This document shows positions 42,914 through 51,639 of a stretch of 64,000 bases of DNA, piece after piece. Positions within the stretch are counted from its first letter, which is position 1. Every line of letters starts with the position of its first letter. The notes under the pieces were generated by a model that saw nothing but the letters and a program-made list of their open reading frames with translations, did no database searches and had not been told where the DNA came from. Source of the DNA: Actinomycetes bacterium (GTDB lineage Bacteria; Actinomycetota; Acidimicrobiia; Acidimicrobiales; RAAP-2); contig JAJYDR010000003.1 in assembly GCA_021777285.1 (NCBI GenBank), forward strand, positions 23,187 through 87,186, written 5' to 3'. The translations under genes and the position numbers were made by a program.

Positions 42914-43536
42914 TTGGTCGCTCCCTTTTCATCCTCGAACGGGGGCACGACGCCCTTCACGCGCACCAGCAGCACGTGGATCGTGGTCAGCAGCACCGCG
43001 GCGAGCGGCAGCAGCACGATGTGCCACATCAGCATCTGGCCGAGGTTCAGCACGTTGAAGATCGACCCGACGCCGGTGGCGTTGATGCCGTCCTTGGCCT
43101 GGGTGGAGATCCACTGGGAGTCGAAGTTCGTCTGGCTGACGTAGCCCGTGAAGGCCGTGCCCACCGAGGCGAGGAACGTCACGACGCCGGTCACCCAGGT
43201 GAGCGAGCGTCCGCCGCGCCAGGCCGCCATGAAGAACTTGCCCCACAGGTGCACGATCATCGCGAAGAAGAAGATCTCCACGCTCCACAGGTGCGTCGAG
43301 TTGATGAAGTGCCCGATCGAGGACGAGTGCCACCACTGCGGACCGCGGATCGCCAGGATAATCCCCGACAGGATCACCATCGTCAGCGCGGCGATCGTCG
43401 TGACGCCAAAGACGTAGATCCACGAGGAGACGTAGGCCGGCTGGGTGTCGGGGAGCAGCTTCTCGGGGGGCAGGTGTCCGGCGACCCGCTTGCGCAGGCG
43501 GGTCGTCCACTGTCGTTCGATTTCGGCGGTGCTCAT
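42910..43536 (-). CDS. Cytochrome b (b6-like N-terminal half, diheme)
   Basis: This 208-residue membrane protein has four transmembrane helices. Heme-ligating His pairs are His82/His96 (THLWSVEIFFFAMIVHLW) and His172/His187 (WHIVLLPLAAVLLTTIH). The spacings of 13 and then 14 intervening residues match cytochrome b6 rather than mitochondrial-type cytochrome b. It should carry hemes bL and bH of a menaquinol-oxidising complex. The ATG at 43536 overlaps the stop of the 60-residue gene upstream and is preceded by GGAG. Its own stop overlaps the start of the C-terminal-like subunit. Confidence 0.88.
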   Translation of the reverse strand: MSTAEIERQWTTRLRKRVAGHLPPEKLLPDTQPAYVSSWIYVFGVTTIAALTMVILSGIILAIRGPQWWHSSSIGHFINSTHLWSVEIFFFAMIVHLWGKFFMAAWRGGRSLTWVTGVVTFLASVGTAFTGYVSQTNFDSQWISTQAKDGINATGVGSIFNVLNLGQMLMWHIVLLPLAAVLLTTIHVLLVRVKGVVPPFEDEKGATK

Positions 43537-43715
43537 TGGTTCTCCTTGCGGCGGTTGCGGCCGGGGAACGGCAGGAAGAGCGCCGCGATGAAGGTCAGGA
43601 TCATCAGCACGACGACGATGAAGTTCGCCACCGAGACGTCGATCACTCCCCAATGGATGTAATGCCCGTAATTATTCAGCGGTATCAGCGCCGCCAGCGA
43701 CCAGAGATAGGCCAT
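43533..43715 (-). CDS. Small one-helix membrane protein co-encoded with cytochrome b
   Basis: This 60-residue protein starts at an ATG at 43715 with GGGAGGAAC upstream. It has a short aromatic N-terminus (MAYLWSLAALIPLNNYGHYI), then one strong transmembrane helix (about 27-46, SVANFIVVVLMILTFIAALF) and a basic end (GRNRRKENQ). It overlaps the cytochrome b start (ATGA) and begins the operon, so it is probably a small structural or assembly subunit of the complex. No similarity to a named family is clear. Confidence 0.7.
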   Translation of the reverse strand: MAYLWSLAALIPLNNYGHYIHWGVIDVSVANFIVVVLMILTFIAALFLPFPGRNRRKENQ

Positions 43716-43815
43716 GGGTTGCTCGTTCCTCCCAACTAGATCCGTGGTGACCAGTCTCGCGAAACGCACCCCGCCCCTCGCCGGGAACTGCGGCGTGGCC
43801 CGCGACGCTGACTAC

Positions 43816-44745
43816 TCACGCCACCGTTCTAGTTCCTGGCACGCGGTCGCGCGCGCTTTGGCGCAGGTGGAACTGAGTAACGCCTATGCAAAGCGAGACC
43901 GCACCGGCGATATGCAACTCGACGAGCACGACCGGCACGTGGGTGATGTACTGGGTAAAGCCGATGAGCGCCTGGACGAGGGCGATGAGCACGAGCCGGC
44001 GCACGCCGAATCGCAGGGCGTCGGGGACGCCGCTGCGCCAGATGGCAAAGACGAGTCCGGTCACGAGCCCGAGGAAGAGCACGGCGAGCACCGAGTGCAC
44101 CCAGGCGGCGTCGGCGAAGGAGAACGGCAGCCGGCGGGCGACCAGCTGGCCCTGCGCCGCGCCGGCGTGCGGTCCCGACCCCGTCGTGGCCGTGCCCGCG
44201 AACAGCACGAGGACGAAGGGGATCCACAGCAGGCGCGCGATCAGCCGAAAGTGCGGGTCGCGAACGTCGGCGCGGGCGCCCGGACCGTAGACGTACTTGG
44301 AGCGGTGATAGAGGATCGCGCCGACGATGACCATCGCGAGCGAGAGGATCATGTGCAGCGAGACCAGCCACGGGTTGAGCTTGGAGTAGACGACGAAGGC
44401 GCCGAGGATGGCGTCGGCGACTACGCCGAGCACCAGCAGGCCCGAAAAGCCGATGAGGTCGCGGCGCCGCTCGGTGCGCAGCCACGCGGCGACGAAGGTC
44501 ACCCCGGTCACGATCACGAGCACAATGGTCACGATCCGGTTGGTGTACTCGATCAGCGGGTGGATCGACCACGATCCGGCGATCTGGTGGCGGTAGCAGG
44601 TGGGCCAGTCGGGGCACCCGAGGCCCGAACCGGTCAGGCGCACGGCGCCGCCGGTGAGCACGATCACGATCATCGAGAGGAACGAACTGAAGGCGAACCA
44701 GCGGAACTTCGGGGGCGTTACGCGGAATCGGGACGCAGCAGTCAC
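43816..44745 (-). CDS. ctaA: Heme A synthase (CtaA/Cox15)
   Basis: This 309-residue protein with eight transmembrane helices oxidises heme O to heme A for aa3-type cytochrome oxidase. Landmarks are the N-terminal LTGGAVRLTGSGLGCPDWPTC (positions about 31-51), with Cys residues of the extracytoplasmic loop, and His residues HPLIEYTNR, SLHMILS, WVHSVLAVLF and ELHIAGA that bind the two hemes. It starts with GTG and is divergent from ctaB, the previous step in the pathway. Confidence 0.93.
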   Translation of the reverse strand: MTAASRFRVTPPKFRWFAFSSFLSMIVIVLTGGAVRLTGSGLGCPDWPTCYRHQIAGSWSIHPLIEYTNRIVTIVLVIVTGVTFVAAWLRTERRRDLIGFSGLLVLGVVADAILGAFVVYSKLNPWLVSLHMILSLAMVIVGAILYHRSKYVYGPGARADVRDPHFRLIARLLWIPFVLVLFAGTATTGSGPHAGAAQGQLVARRLPFSFADAAWVHSVLAVLFLGLVTGLVFAIWRSGVPDALRFGVRRLVLIALVQALIGFTQYITHVPVVLVELHIAGAVSLCIGVTQFHLRQSARDRVPGTRTVA

Positions 44746-44786
44746 CCCTGCAGCCTACGTAAGGCTGCACTTCTAGACTGCCACCT

Positions 44787-45701
44787 ATGACCATTGAGGT
44801 GTCGAAAGGTTTTTCGACGACGGACGTGCTGAAGGGCTACCTCGCGCTCACCAAGCCCCGCATCATCGAACTGCTGCTGGTGACCACGATTCCGACGATG
44901 GTGGTGGCCGCGAACGCCATCCCGAGCCTCTGGCTGGTCCTGGACACGCTGATCGGCGGCACCCTCGCGGCGGCCGGCGCCAACGCCTTCAACATGGTCA
45001 TCGACCGCGACATCGACGCCATCATGGAGCGCACCAAGCGACGCCCGCTCGTGCGCGGTGTCATGAGCCCGCGCGCCGCGACGGTGTTCGCCCTTGGCCT
45101 CGAGGTGGTCGCCTTCGCCATCCTCGCCGTCTGGGTCAACCTGCTCGCGGCGTGGCTGGCCGTGGCCGCGATGCTCTTCTACGTGTTCGTCTACACGATC
45201 TGGCTGAAGCGGCGCAGCAAGCAGAACATCGTCATTGGGGGCGCCGCGGGCGCGGTGCCGGTGCTCGTGGGCTGGGCCGCGGTGACCGGGAACCTGTCGG
45301 TGACGCCGGTGCTGTTGTTCCTCGTGGTCTTCATCTGGACCCCGCCGCATTTCTGGGCGCTCGCCGTTCGCTACCGGGACGACTACAGCGCCGCCCACGT
45401 GCCGATGATGCCCGTCGTGGCGTCGCTGCGCCGCACGACCTTCGAGATCCTCGTCTACACCGTCATCATGTGGGTGCTCACCGTGCTCATCGGGCCCGTC
45501 GCCCACCTGGGGTGGATCTACGCCGTGTCGTCGATGGTCCTCGGTGCGTTCTTCACCTTCTACGCCATGCGCCTCTATCGCCACGCGGTCCACGACCGCG
45601 CCGACGCGGGCGAGGCCATGCGCCTGTTCCATTTCTCGATCACGTACCTAACGGCCCTCTTCGTACTCATGGCGGTGGATGTTCTTGTCAAAGCTCGTTG
45701 A
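44787..45701 (+). CDS. ctaB: Heme O synthase (protoheme IX farnesyltransferase)
   Basis: This is a 304-residue UbiA-superfamily prenyltransferase with about nine transmembrane helices. The first Asp-rich motif is NMVIDRDIDAIMERTKRRPL (about 70-89), and the second lies in the loop with YRDDYSAAHVPMMPV (about 195). It adds a farnesyl chain to heme B to make heme O. The start of the TlpA-like gene lies 23 bases inside its 3' end. The oxidase subunits themselves are not in this window. Confidence 0.94.
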   Translation: MTIEVSKGFSTTDVLKGYLALTKPRIIELLLVTTIPTMVVAANAIPSLWLVLDTLIGGTLAAAGANAFNMVIDRDIDAIMERTKRRPLVRGVMSPRAATVFALGLEVVAFAILAVWVNLLAAWLAVAAMLFYVFVYTIWLKRRSKQNIVIGGAAGAVPVLVGWAAVTGNLSVTPVLLFLVVFIWTPPHFWALAVRYRDDYSAAHVPMMPVVASLRRTTFEILVYTVIMWVLTVLIGPVAHLGWIYAVSSMVLGAFFTFYAMRLYRHAVHDRADAGEAMRLFHFSITYLTALFVLMAVDVLVKAR

Positions 45702-46242
45702 AAAATGGCGGCGGGGCCACCCCTCGCCCATGATGTTCGTCTCCTTGGGCATTGGCACGGCCGTCGCCGTCGCGCTCATCGTCGTGGTCTCGCTGCTGAC
45801 CGGCGGCCGCTCGTCGGCCAACGCCCTCGTCGGCACGAAGGCGGACACGTTCACCCTGCCCACCCTCGCGGGCGGCTCGGTCACGGCCCCCTACGCCACC
45901 GGCCACCCCACGGTGCTCGTCTTCATGGCGAGCTACTGCGCGCCGTGCCGCGAGGAGCTGCCCCACCTCATCACGTACCTGCACGACCACTCGACGGGCA
46001 AGGTGCGCGTGATCGGCATCGACACGAGCGACCAGCACGCCTCGGCGATCGCCTTCGTCCACCACGACGCGGTCCCCTTCCCCGTCGTCTTTGACCCGAA
46101 CAGCACCGTGGCCGCGTCGTTCCAGTTTCAGGCGATCCCCGACACAGTCTTCGTGAACGCCCAGGGCCGGGTCGCCAACGTCGTCATCGGCAAGATCAGC
46201 CCCGCCGAGTTCGCGAGCGACCTCGCGGCGATTAACGCCTAG
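45679..46242 (+). CDS. Membrane-anchored TlpA/ResA-like thioredoxin
   Basis: This 187-residue protein has one N-terminal membrane helix (about 20-43), then an extracytoplasmic thioredoxin fold. FMASYCAPCREELPHL contains the redox CxxC (Cys-Ala-Pro-Cys, about 79-82), and the cis-Pro is in QAIPDTVFVN. It probably reduces cysteines in the maturation of cytochrome or oxidase CuA sites, which fits its overlap with ctaB. The ATG at 45679 lies inside the ctaB coding region. Confidence 0.9.
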   Translation: MFLSKLVEKWRRGHPSPMMFVSLGIGTAVAVALIVVVSLLTGGRSSANALVGTKADTFTLPTLAGGSVTAPYATGHPTVLVFMASYCAPCREELPHLITYLHDHSTGKVRVIGIDTSDQHASAIAFVHHDAVPFPVVFDPNSTVAASFQFQAIPDTVFVNAQGRVANVVIGKISPAEFASDLAAINA

Positions 46243-46281
46243 CGAGGCCGAACCGGGCCGAATCGACCCGGGTCGAATCAT

Positions 46282-47013
46282 CTAATCGAAACGGAACGTT
46301 CGCGCTGCGAGTAGCGGCGCGCCGAGCGCCCAGACGAGCAGTGACACCCAGTCCCCGCCGGTCGGATTGAGGCCGAGCCCGAGGATGCGGTGCAGCGCCT
46401 CGGCGAGGGACCCCGAGGGCAGCACGACCGCGATCCGGCCCACGACACTCGGCAGCGAGGTCACCGGCACGACGATGCCCGAGAGCAGCAGCAGCACGAG
46501 GTAGAGCCCGTTGCTCGCGGCGAGGTTGACCTCGGCCCGCAGCCAGCCGGCGAGGCCGAGCCCGATGCCCGCGAGGCCCATCGAGCCGAGCAGGATCACG
46601 AGGATCACGAGGAGGGTCCCGTGGGCCCCGCCGTGGGGCCGCCAGCCGAGCGCGACCGCGACCGCGGCGACCACCACGACCTGGATGGCCTCGGTGACGA
46701 GGACCCCGGCGATCTTCGCACCAATCAGGCTGCGGCGCCCGAGCGGGGTCACGTAGAGGCGCCGAAGCACGCCGAAGGAACGCTCGAACCCGGTCGCGAT
46801 CGAGAGCGCCACCATGGCGGTCGAGAGCACCGAGAGGGCGATGATCCCCGGCGCGATGAAGTCGACACGGTGCGCGGTCGGGCTCGCGGTCACCCGCGCC
46901 AGCGAGAAGAAGACGAGCAGCAGCACCGGGATGGCGATGGTGAGCAGCAGCGTCTCGCCGCGGCGGATGGTCATGCGCACCTCGGCGCGGGTCTGGGCTA
47001 GCCACGCCTTCAC
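46282..47013 (-). CDS. ABC-2 type transporter permease
   Basis: This 243-residue protein has about six transmembrane helices and the ABC-2 signature region with LLSGIVVPVTSLPSVVGRIA (about 175-194) and an LPSGSLAEAL turn. The GTG start overlaps the ATPase stop (GTGA). With the upstream ATPase it forms a DrrAB-like exporter; one permease gene implies a homodimer. Substrate unknown. Confidence 0.88.
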   Translation of the reverse strand: MKAWLAQTRAEVRMTIRRGETLLLTIAIPVLLLVFFSLARVTASPTAHRVDFIAPGIIALSVLSTAMVALSIATGFERSFGVLRRLYVTPLGRRSLIGAKIAGVLVTEAIQVVVVAAVAVALGWRPHGGAHGTLLVILVILLGSMGLAGIGLGLAGWLRAEVNLAASNGLYLVLLLLSGIVVPVTSLPSVVGRIAVVLPSGSLAEALHRILGLGLNPTGGDWVSLLVWALGAPLLAARTFRFD

Positions 47014-47915
47014 GGGAGGCTCCGTTCCTCGGCGATGAGCTGCAGGTACCGCTCCTCGAGCGAGGCGCGCGTGCGCAGTGACACGAGCTCGACGCCGCGC
47101 TCGGTGAGCAGCGCGCCCACCAGGGCCACCCGCTCGGGGCTCGACGCCACGGCGCAGCGCAGCCGGGTCGGCGTCTCGTTGGTGACCGGACAGTCGAGCC
47201 GGCGGGCGAGGGACGCCGCGTCGATCGGGGCGCTCGTCTCGATGATGAGCTCGGGCTCGCCCATCAGGTCGTCCAGGGTCCCCTCGGCGATGACGGCGCC
47301 GTGGTGCACCAGCACGAGGCGGTCGGCCATGCGCTCGGCCTCGGCGAGCTCGTGGGTGGTGATCAGCACCGCGCAGCCGCGATCGGCCTCGGCGGCGATG
47401 ATCGAGCGGATGGTCTGTCGGCCCTCGGGGTCGACGGCGGTCGTCGGCTCGTCGAGCACCAGGACCCGGGGCCGGGCGATCAGCGCCAGGGCGAGCAGCG
47501 TGCGCTGCTGCTCGCCGCCCGACAGGCGCCGCCACGGCGTCGAGGCGCACCCGCGCAGGTCGAGCAGGTCGAGCAGGCCGTCGGGGTCGCGCGGCGCGTC
47601 GTAGTAGGTCGCGGTCAGTTTCAGCACCTGGGCCGGGGTCATGGGGAACCAGACGCCGCCTCGCTGGAGCAGGGCGCCGGTGCGCACCACGACCTCGTCG
47701 TGGTCGCGGCGCGGGTCCAGTCCGTGGATCCGGACCGTGCCGCCGTCGGGGTCGCGGAACCCGAGCAGGGTCTCGACGAGCGTGGTCTTGCCCGCCCCGT
47801 TGGGCCCGAGCAGGGCCAGGACCTCGCCGTACTCGACGCGAAGGCTGACGCCGTCCACCGCGTACTTGCCGTTGAAGGCGACGCGCAGCTCGGTGACTTC
47901 GACGGCGTGACTCAC
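47010..47915 (-). CDS. ABC transporter ATPase
   Basis: This is a roughly 301-residue ATPase. Walker A is GPNGAGKTTL (about 37-46), the ABC signature is LSGGEQQRTLL (about 134), Walker B is VLVLDEPTTAVDP (about 155) and the switch His is in ITTHELAEAERMADR. The C-terminal 90 residues resemble the accessory domain of DrrA/CcmA-type exporters. I start at the GTG at 47915; a TTG at 47921 is possible. It is divergent from serS, with 68 bases between. Confidence 0.9.
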   Translation of the reverse strand: MSHAVEVTELRVAFNGKYAVDGVSLRVEYGEVLALLGPNGAGKTTLVETLLGFRDPDGGTVRIHGLDPRRDHDEVVVRTGALLQRGGVWFPMTPAQVLKLTATYYDAPRDPDGLLDLLDLRGCASTPWRRLSGGEQQRTLLALALIARPRVLVLDEPTTAVDPEGRQTIRSIIAAEADRGCAVLITTHELAEAERMADRLVLVHHGAVIAEGTLDDLMGEPELIIETSAPIDAASLARRLDCPVTNETPTRLRCAVASSPERVALVGALLTERGVELVSLRTRASLEERYLQLIAEERSLP

Positions 47916-47983
47916 AACCAACGAAACTACCGGGGCGCGGCGGTCGGCGTGGTCGACCGATCGGGCATCGGTAGGCTCAAGAG

Positions 47984-49285
47984 GTGATCGATCTCGCCCA
48001 ACTGCGCCGTGAACCTGACGTCGTCAAGGACGCCCTGGCCCGTCGGGGGGTGGCGCCGTCGACCCTCGACGACGCGGCGGCCCTGGACACCGAGCACCGC
48101 CGGCTGCTCCAGGAGACCGAGCGGCTGCGTGCGGACATCAAGTCGCTTTCGCGCCAGGTCGGCGAGGCGCGCCGCGACAAGGACCTCGTCAAGGCCGAGG
48201 AGCTGGCCGCCATCAGCCGAGACCTCGGCGACGAGGAGCGCCAGGCGTCGGCGTCAGTCGAACTGGTGGCCGAGCGCCTGCGCGAGCTGCTGCTGCAGCT
48301 GCCGAACCTGCCGGCCCCCGAAGCGCCCGACGGTGTCGACGAGCACGACAACGTCGTGGTGCGCCAGTGGTGGGTCGGCATGGACGACGGGGCGGACTTC
48401 CCGACCTTCGACGAGCACCAGCGGGTCCCGCACTGGGAGACCGGCGCGGCGCTGGGCATCTTGGACCTCGAGTCGGGGGCCAAGCTCGCCGGCTCGATGT
48501 TCCCGCTCTTCCGCGGCGCGGGGTCGCGCTTGCTGCGAGCCCTCGGCGCCTTCGCGCTCGACCGGCACACGCCCGACTACGAGGAGATCCGCCCGCCGAC
48601 CTTCGCGCTGACCGAGACCATGACCTCCACGGGCCACCTGCCCAAGTCGGCCGACGACATGTACGCCATCGAGCGCGACGGGCTGTGGGCGATCCCCACG
48701 GCCGAGGTGCCGCTCACCTCGATGTTGCGCGGCGAGATCCTCGACGAGTCCCGACTCCCGATCCGCATGACCGCGCTCACCGCGTGCTTCCGCCGCGAGG
48801 CCGGGGCGGCCGGGCGCGACACCCGCGGGGTCTTGCGCGTGCACGAGTTCGACAAGGTCGAGCTCTTCGCCTACTGCACGCCCGACCAGGCGGCCGACGC
48901 ACACGCCGACATCCTGGCGCGCGCCGAGTCGCTCCTGCGCGAACTCGGCCTGACCTACCGGGTGCTCGACCTGTGCGCCGGGGACCTCGGCACCTCGTCG
49001 GCGCGCACCTTCGACCTCGAGGTCTACAGCCCGGGGGTGGACCGGTGGCTCGAGGTCTCGTCGGTGAGCTGGTTCCGCGACTACCAAGCCCGGCGCGCGA
49101 ACGTCCGGTACCGCCGCGAGGACGGCTCGATCGCCCTCGTGCACACGGTGAACGGCTCGGCGCTGGCGTGGGCGAGGATCTGGGCCGCGCTGGTCGAGAC
49201 GTACCGCCAGCCCGACGGGTCGGTCGAGCTGCCGTCGGTGCTCAGCCCCTACCTCGGCTCGACGACGATTAGTCCGCTCGGCTGA
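47984..49285 (+). CDS. serS: Seryl-tRNA synthetase
   Basis: This 433-residue class II synthetase has the N-terminal coiled-coil arm that binds tRNA-Ser (about 27-105; a long Arg/Glu/Asp heptad region). The catalytic core has motif 2 FRREAGAAGRDTRGVLRVHE (about 265-284), ending at FDKVE, and motif 3 at the C-terminal end (GSALAWARIWAALVETYR). Length is normal. GTG start. Its last 17 bases overlap the convergent regX3 gene. Confidence 0.96.
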   Translation: MIDLAQLRREPDVVKDALARRGVAPSTLDDAAALDTEHRRLLQETERLRADIKSLSRQVGEARRDKDLVKAEELAAISRDLGDEERQASASVELVAERLRELLLQLPNLPAPEAPDGVDEHDNVVVRQWWVGMDDGADFPTFDEHQRVPHWETGAALGILDLESGAKLAGSMFPLFRGAGSRLLRALGAFALDRHTPDYEEIRPPTFALTETMTSTGHLPKSADDMYAIERDGLWAIPTAEVPLTSMLRGEILDESRLPIRMTALTACFRREAGAAGRDTRGVLRVHEFDKVELFAYCTPDQAADAHADILARAESLLRELGLTYRVLDLCAGDLGTSSARTFDLEVYSPGVDRWLEVSSVSWFRDYQARRANVRYRREDGSIALVHTVNGSALAWARIWAALVETYRQPDGSVELPSVLSPYLGSTTISPLG

Positions 49286-49988
49286 CCTCGAAGCGATAGC
49301 CGACCCCGCGCACGGTCGTGATGTAGCGGGGCTTCTTCGGCTCTTCCTCTATCAGTCCGCGGAGCCGCTTGATGTGCACGTCGAGGGTCTTGGTGTCCCC
49401 GACGTAGTCGTGGCCCCACACCCGGTCGATCAGCACCTCGCGGGTGAGGACCCGACCGGGGTTCTCCATCAGCAGGCGCAGGAGCGCGAACTCCTTCTTG
49501 CGCAGCTTGATCTCGTCGGTCCCGACGAAGCAGCGCCGCGCGTCGACCTCGAGGCGGACCAGCCCGCGCACGATCGTGGTCTCCTCCTCGTCGAGGTCGC
49601 TCGTGTGCTCGCGCCGGCGCAGGACCGCGCGCATGCGCGCGACGAGCTCGCGCAGCCGGTACGGCTTGGTGACGTAGTCGTCGGCCCCGATCTCGAGGAG
49701 CAGGACCATGTCGACCTCCTCACCCTTGGCACTCACGATGATGATGGGGACGTCGCTCGTGAGACGGATCTCGCGGCAGAGGTCGAGCCCGCTCATCTTG
49801 GGCAGCATGAGATCGAGCAGCACGATGTCGAACTCGCCGTCGGCGAATCGCGCCGCGCCCTCGGCCCCGTCGCGCGCGACGGTGACGTCGAACCCCTCGC
49901 GGGCGAGCCCCACGCTGAGCGCGTCGATGAAGGACTCCTCGTCTTCGACGAGCAGGACTCGAACCGTCGGCTGGTGCGACGCGGTCAC
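49269..49988 (-). CDS. regX3: OmpR-family response regulator (RegX3-like)
   Basis: This 239-residue response regulator has a receiver domain (about 9-122) with acidic pocket LLVEDEESF, phosphoacceptor Asp in DIVLLDLMLPKMSG (about 58), the Thr/Ser switch in IIIVSAKG and the Lys in DYVTKPY. The C-terminal winged helix (about 140-232) ends RGVGYRFE. In mycobacteria RegX3 activates phosphate uptake genes. Its start overlaps the kinase stop (GTGA-type). Its 3' end overlaps serS by 17 bases. Confidence 0.92.
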   Translation of the reverse strand: MTASHQPTVRVLLVEDEESFIDALSVGLAREGFDVTVARDGAEGAARFADGEFDIVLLDLMLPKMSGLDLCREIRLTSDVPIIIVSAKGEEVDMVLLLEIGADDYVTKPYRLRELVARMRAVLRRREHTSDLDEEETTIVRGLVRLEVDARRCFVGTDEIKLRKKEFALLRLLMENPGRVLTREVLIDRVWGHDYVGDTKTLDVHIKRLRGLIEEEPKKPRYITTVRGVGYRFEVSRAD

Positions 49989-51280
49989 TGATTCACCGGG
50001 AGCTCAAGCGTGAACGTCGACCCCTCACCCTCGCGCGACTCCACGACGACGGTCCCGCCGTGGTTTTGCGCGACGTGGCGCACAATACTCAGGCCCAGTC
50101 CCGTGCCGCCAGTCTCGCGGGCCCGGCCGGGATCGACGCGGTAGAAGCGCTCGAAGATCCGCTCCAGGTCCTTGGCGGGGATGCCGACGCCCTCGTCGGT
50201 GATGGCGATGCGCACGACGCGGGCCTCGACGACGCCCTCGTCGGAGAGGCGCTCCTCGTGGCGCTCGGCGGTGATGGTGATGTGCCCGCCGCTGGCCGAG
50301 TAGACGACGGCGTTCTCGAGCAGCGCGTGCACTGCCGACACCAGCTGGCGGCGGTCCCCGACGATGACGATCGAGGTGGCGGGCTCGACGAAGTCGATGG
50401 TCACCTCGTGCTGCTCGGCGGACGTGCGGATCCGCTCCATCGCCTCCGAGATGAACAGCGCCACGGGCACCGGCTCGCGCACGGGCGAGCCCTCGCCCTC
50501 GATGCGCGAGAGGTCGAGCAGGTCCTCGATGATCCGGTTGACGCGGAAGGCCTCGGCGTTGATCCGCTCGGCGAGGCGCCGGGCGATCGCGGCGTCGGGC
50601 TCGAACTGCAGGGTCTCGGCGAGCAGGCCCAGCGCACCCATGGGGGTCTTGAGCTCGTGGCTCACGTTGGCGATGAAGTCACGGCGCACGTCCTCGAGGC
50701 GCCGACGCTCGCTGGTGTCCTCGATGACCGCGAGCACGCCGAGGGGCCGGCGGCCGTCGTCGATGACGGACGAGCGCACGCTCAGGGTGCGCCGGGGCGG
50801 CCCGTAGATCTCGATGGTCCGCTCGGCCACGCCGCTCGACCAGCCCTCGGCGAGGCACTCGGTGACCGCCTGGGCGGCGATCGCCTCGCCGTAGCGGCTC
50901 GTCATCAAGGATTCGGCCAGGCTGTTGCGGTAGACGACCGCGCCGCCCTCGTCACAGAGCACGAGCCCGAGGGGCAGGGAGTCGAGCGACCGGCGCAGCC
51001 GGCTGGACTCGGCGCTCGACTCGCTCACGGCGGTCGTGGCCGCCCCGGTGACCTCCTCGAGGTAGGCGAGGGCCGACTCCACGCGCCCGGTGTCGCTGTG
51101 GGGCTCGACGCCCAGTCGCGCCCCGAGCGCGTTCAGCCGCTGGGCGAGGGACCGGTGGTCCCGGTAGCGGTTGATGAGGTAGCCGAGCAACGCGCCCACG
51201 GCGAGCACCCCGACGCCGAGGGCGTACACGGCGACGGGGGCCCAGCGGGCGGCGAAATTGACGGTGGCGAGAACGTTCAC
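49985..51280 (-). CDS. senX3: Sensor histidine kinase (SenX3/PhoR-like)
   Basis: This is a 431-residue kinase. One N-terminal membrane helix (about 14-35) leads to a helical linker, and a PAS domain (about 85-190) contains RSLDSLPLGLVLCDEGGAVV. The phosphoacceptor His is in FIANVSHELKTPMG (about 209). The ATP-binding domain has the N box (HALLENAVVYS), G1 DEGVGIPAKDLERIFERFYR and G2 GGTGLGLSIV. It lacks a large extracellular sensor, as SenX3 does, so it likely reports phosphate status through PstSCAB/PhoU. The GTG at 51280 was preferred over an upstream start. It is divergent from the type IV secretion-like operon. Confidence 0.92.
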   Translation of the reverse strand: MNVLATVNFAARWAPVAVYALGVGVLAVGALLGYLINRYRDHRSLAQRLNALGARLGVEPHSDTGRVESALAYLEEVTGAATTAVSESSAESSRLRRSLDSLPLGLVLCDEGGAVVYRNSLAESLMTSRYGEAIAAQAVTECLAEGWSSGVAERTIEIYGPPRRTLSVRSSVIDDGRRPLGVLAVIEDTSERRRLEDVRRDFIANVSHELKTPMGALGLLAETLQFEPDAAIARRLAERINAEAFRVNRIIEDLLDLSRIEGEGSPVREPVPVALFISEAMERIRTSAEQHEVTIDFVEPATSIVIVGDRRQLVSAVHALLENAVVYSASGGHITITAERHEERLSDEGVVEARVVRIAITDEGVGIPAKDLERIFERFYRVDPGRARETGGTGLGLSIVRHVAQNHGGTVVVESREGEGSTFTLELPVNQ

Positions 51281-51354
51281 GGGTTCATTCTCGCAGACCC
51301 CGCCGCGGACGAGGGGACAGCGACCGTTGCGAATCCCCGGGAGAAAGGCCTCCG

Positions 51355-51639
51355 ATGCGAATCCTCGCCGTATCACTCAGTCCGTCACTCACCGCGCTGC
51401 CCGGCAGCGCCGTACTCATGCAGATCGCCAACGGCCTCGCGGCCTGGAGCCTCATCGGCGCCCTGGTCGCCCTGCTCCTCGGCGCGGCGCTGTGGGCGAT
51501 CGGCAGCCACACCCAGAACATGCACCAGTCGATGACCGGCCGGCGCGCGGTGATGACGTCGCTCGTCGCGGCGCTCTTGATCGGCGCCGCGCCACACCTC
51601 GTGGACTTCTTCTTCAAGGCCGGACAGTCGGTGCACTGA
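51355..51639 (+). CDS. Small two-helix membrane protein, VirB2/TrbC-like by context
   Basis: This 94-residue protein starts at an ATG with AGAAAGG upstream. A signal-like N-terminus precedes two hydrophobic helices (about 22-51 and 66-83) with a short basic/polar loop between them (HTQNMHQSMTGRRAV). It ends with FFFKAGQSVH. This topology and size fit pilin-like or VirB2/TrbC subunits that precede VirB6- and VirB4-like genes. Sequence similarity is too weak to name a family. Its stop overlaps the ATG of the next gene by one base. Confidence 0.6.
   Translation: MRILAVSLSPSLTALPGSAVLMQIANGLAAWSLIGALVALLLGAALWAIGSHTQNMHQSMTGRRAVMTSLVAALLIGAAPHLVDFFFKAGQSVH

Noticed and set aside
46242..46281. 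Palindrome TCGACCCGGGTCGA between the TlpA-like and ABC genes as a terminator
   Set aside because: The core is a zero-loop DNA palindrome, with only short imperfect extension; it is too weak to call a hairpin, though it could be a minor transcription stop.
51258..51638. A longer open frame in front of the VirB6-like gene
   Set aside because: It runs through the senX3 start and the pilin-like gene in another frame, has Arg-rich shadow composition and no ribosome-binding site. The ATG at 51639 overlaps the preceding stop and begins the first helix.
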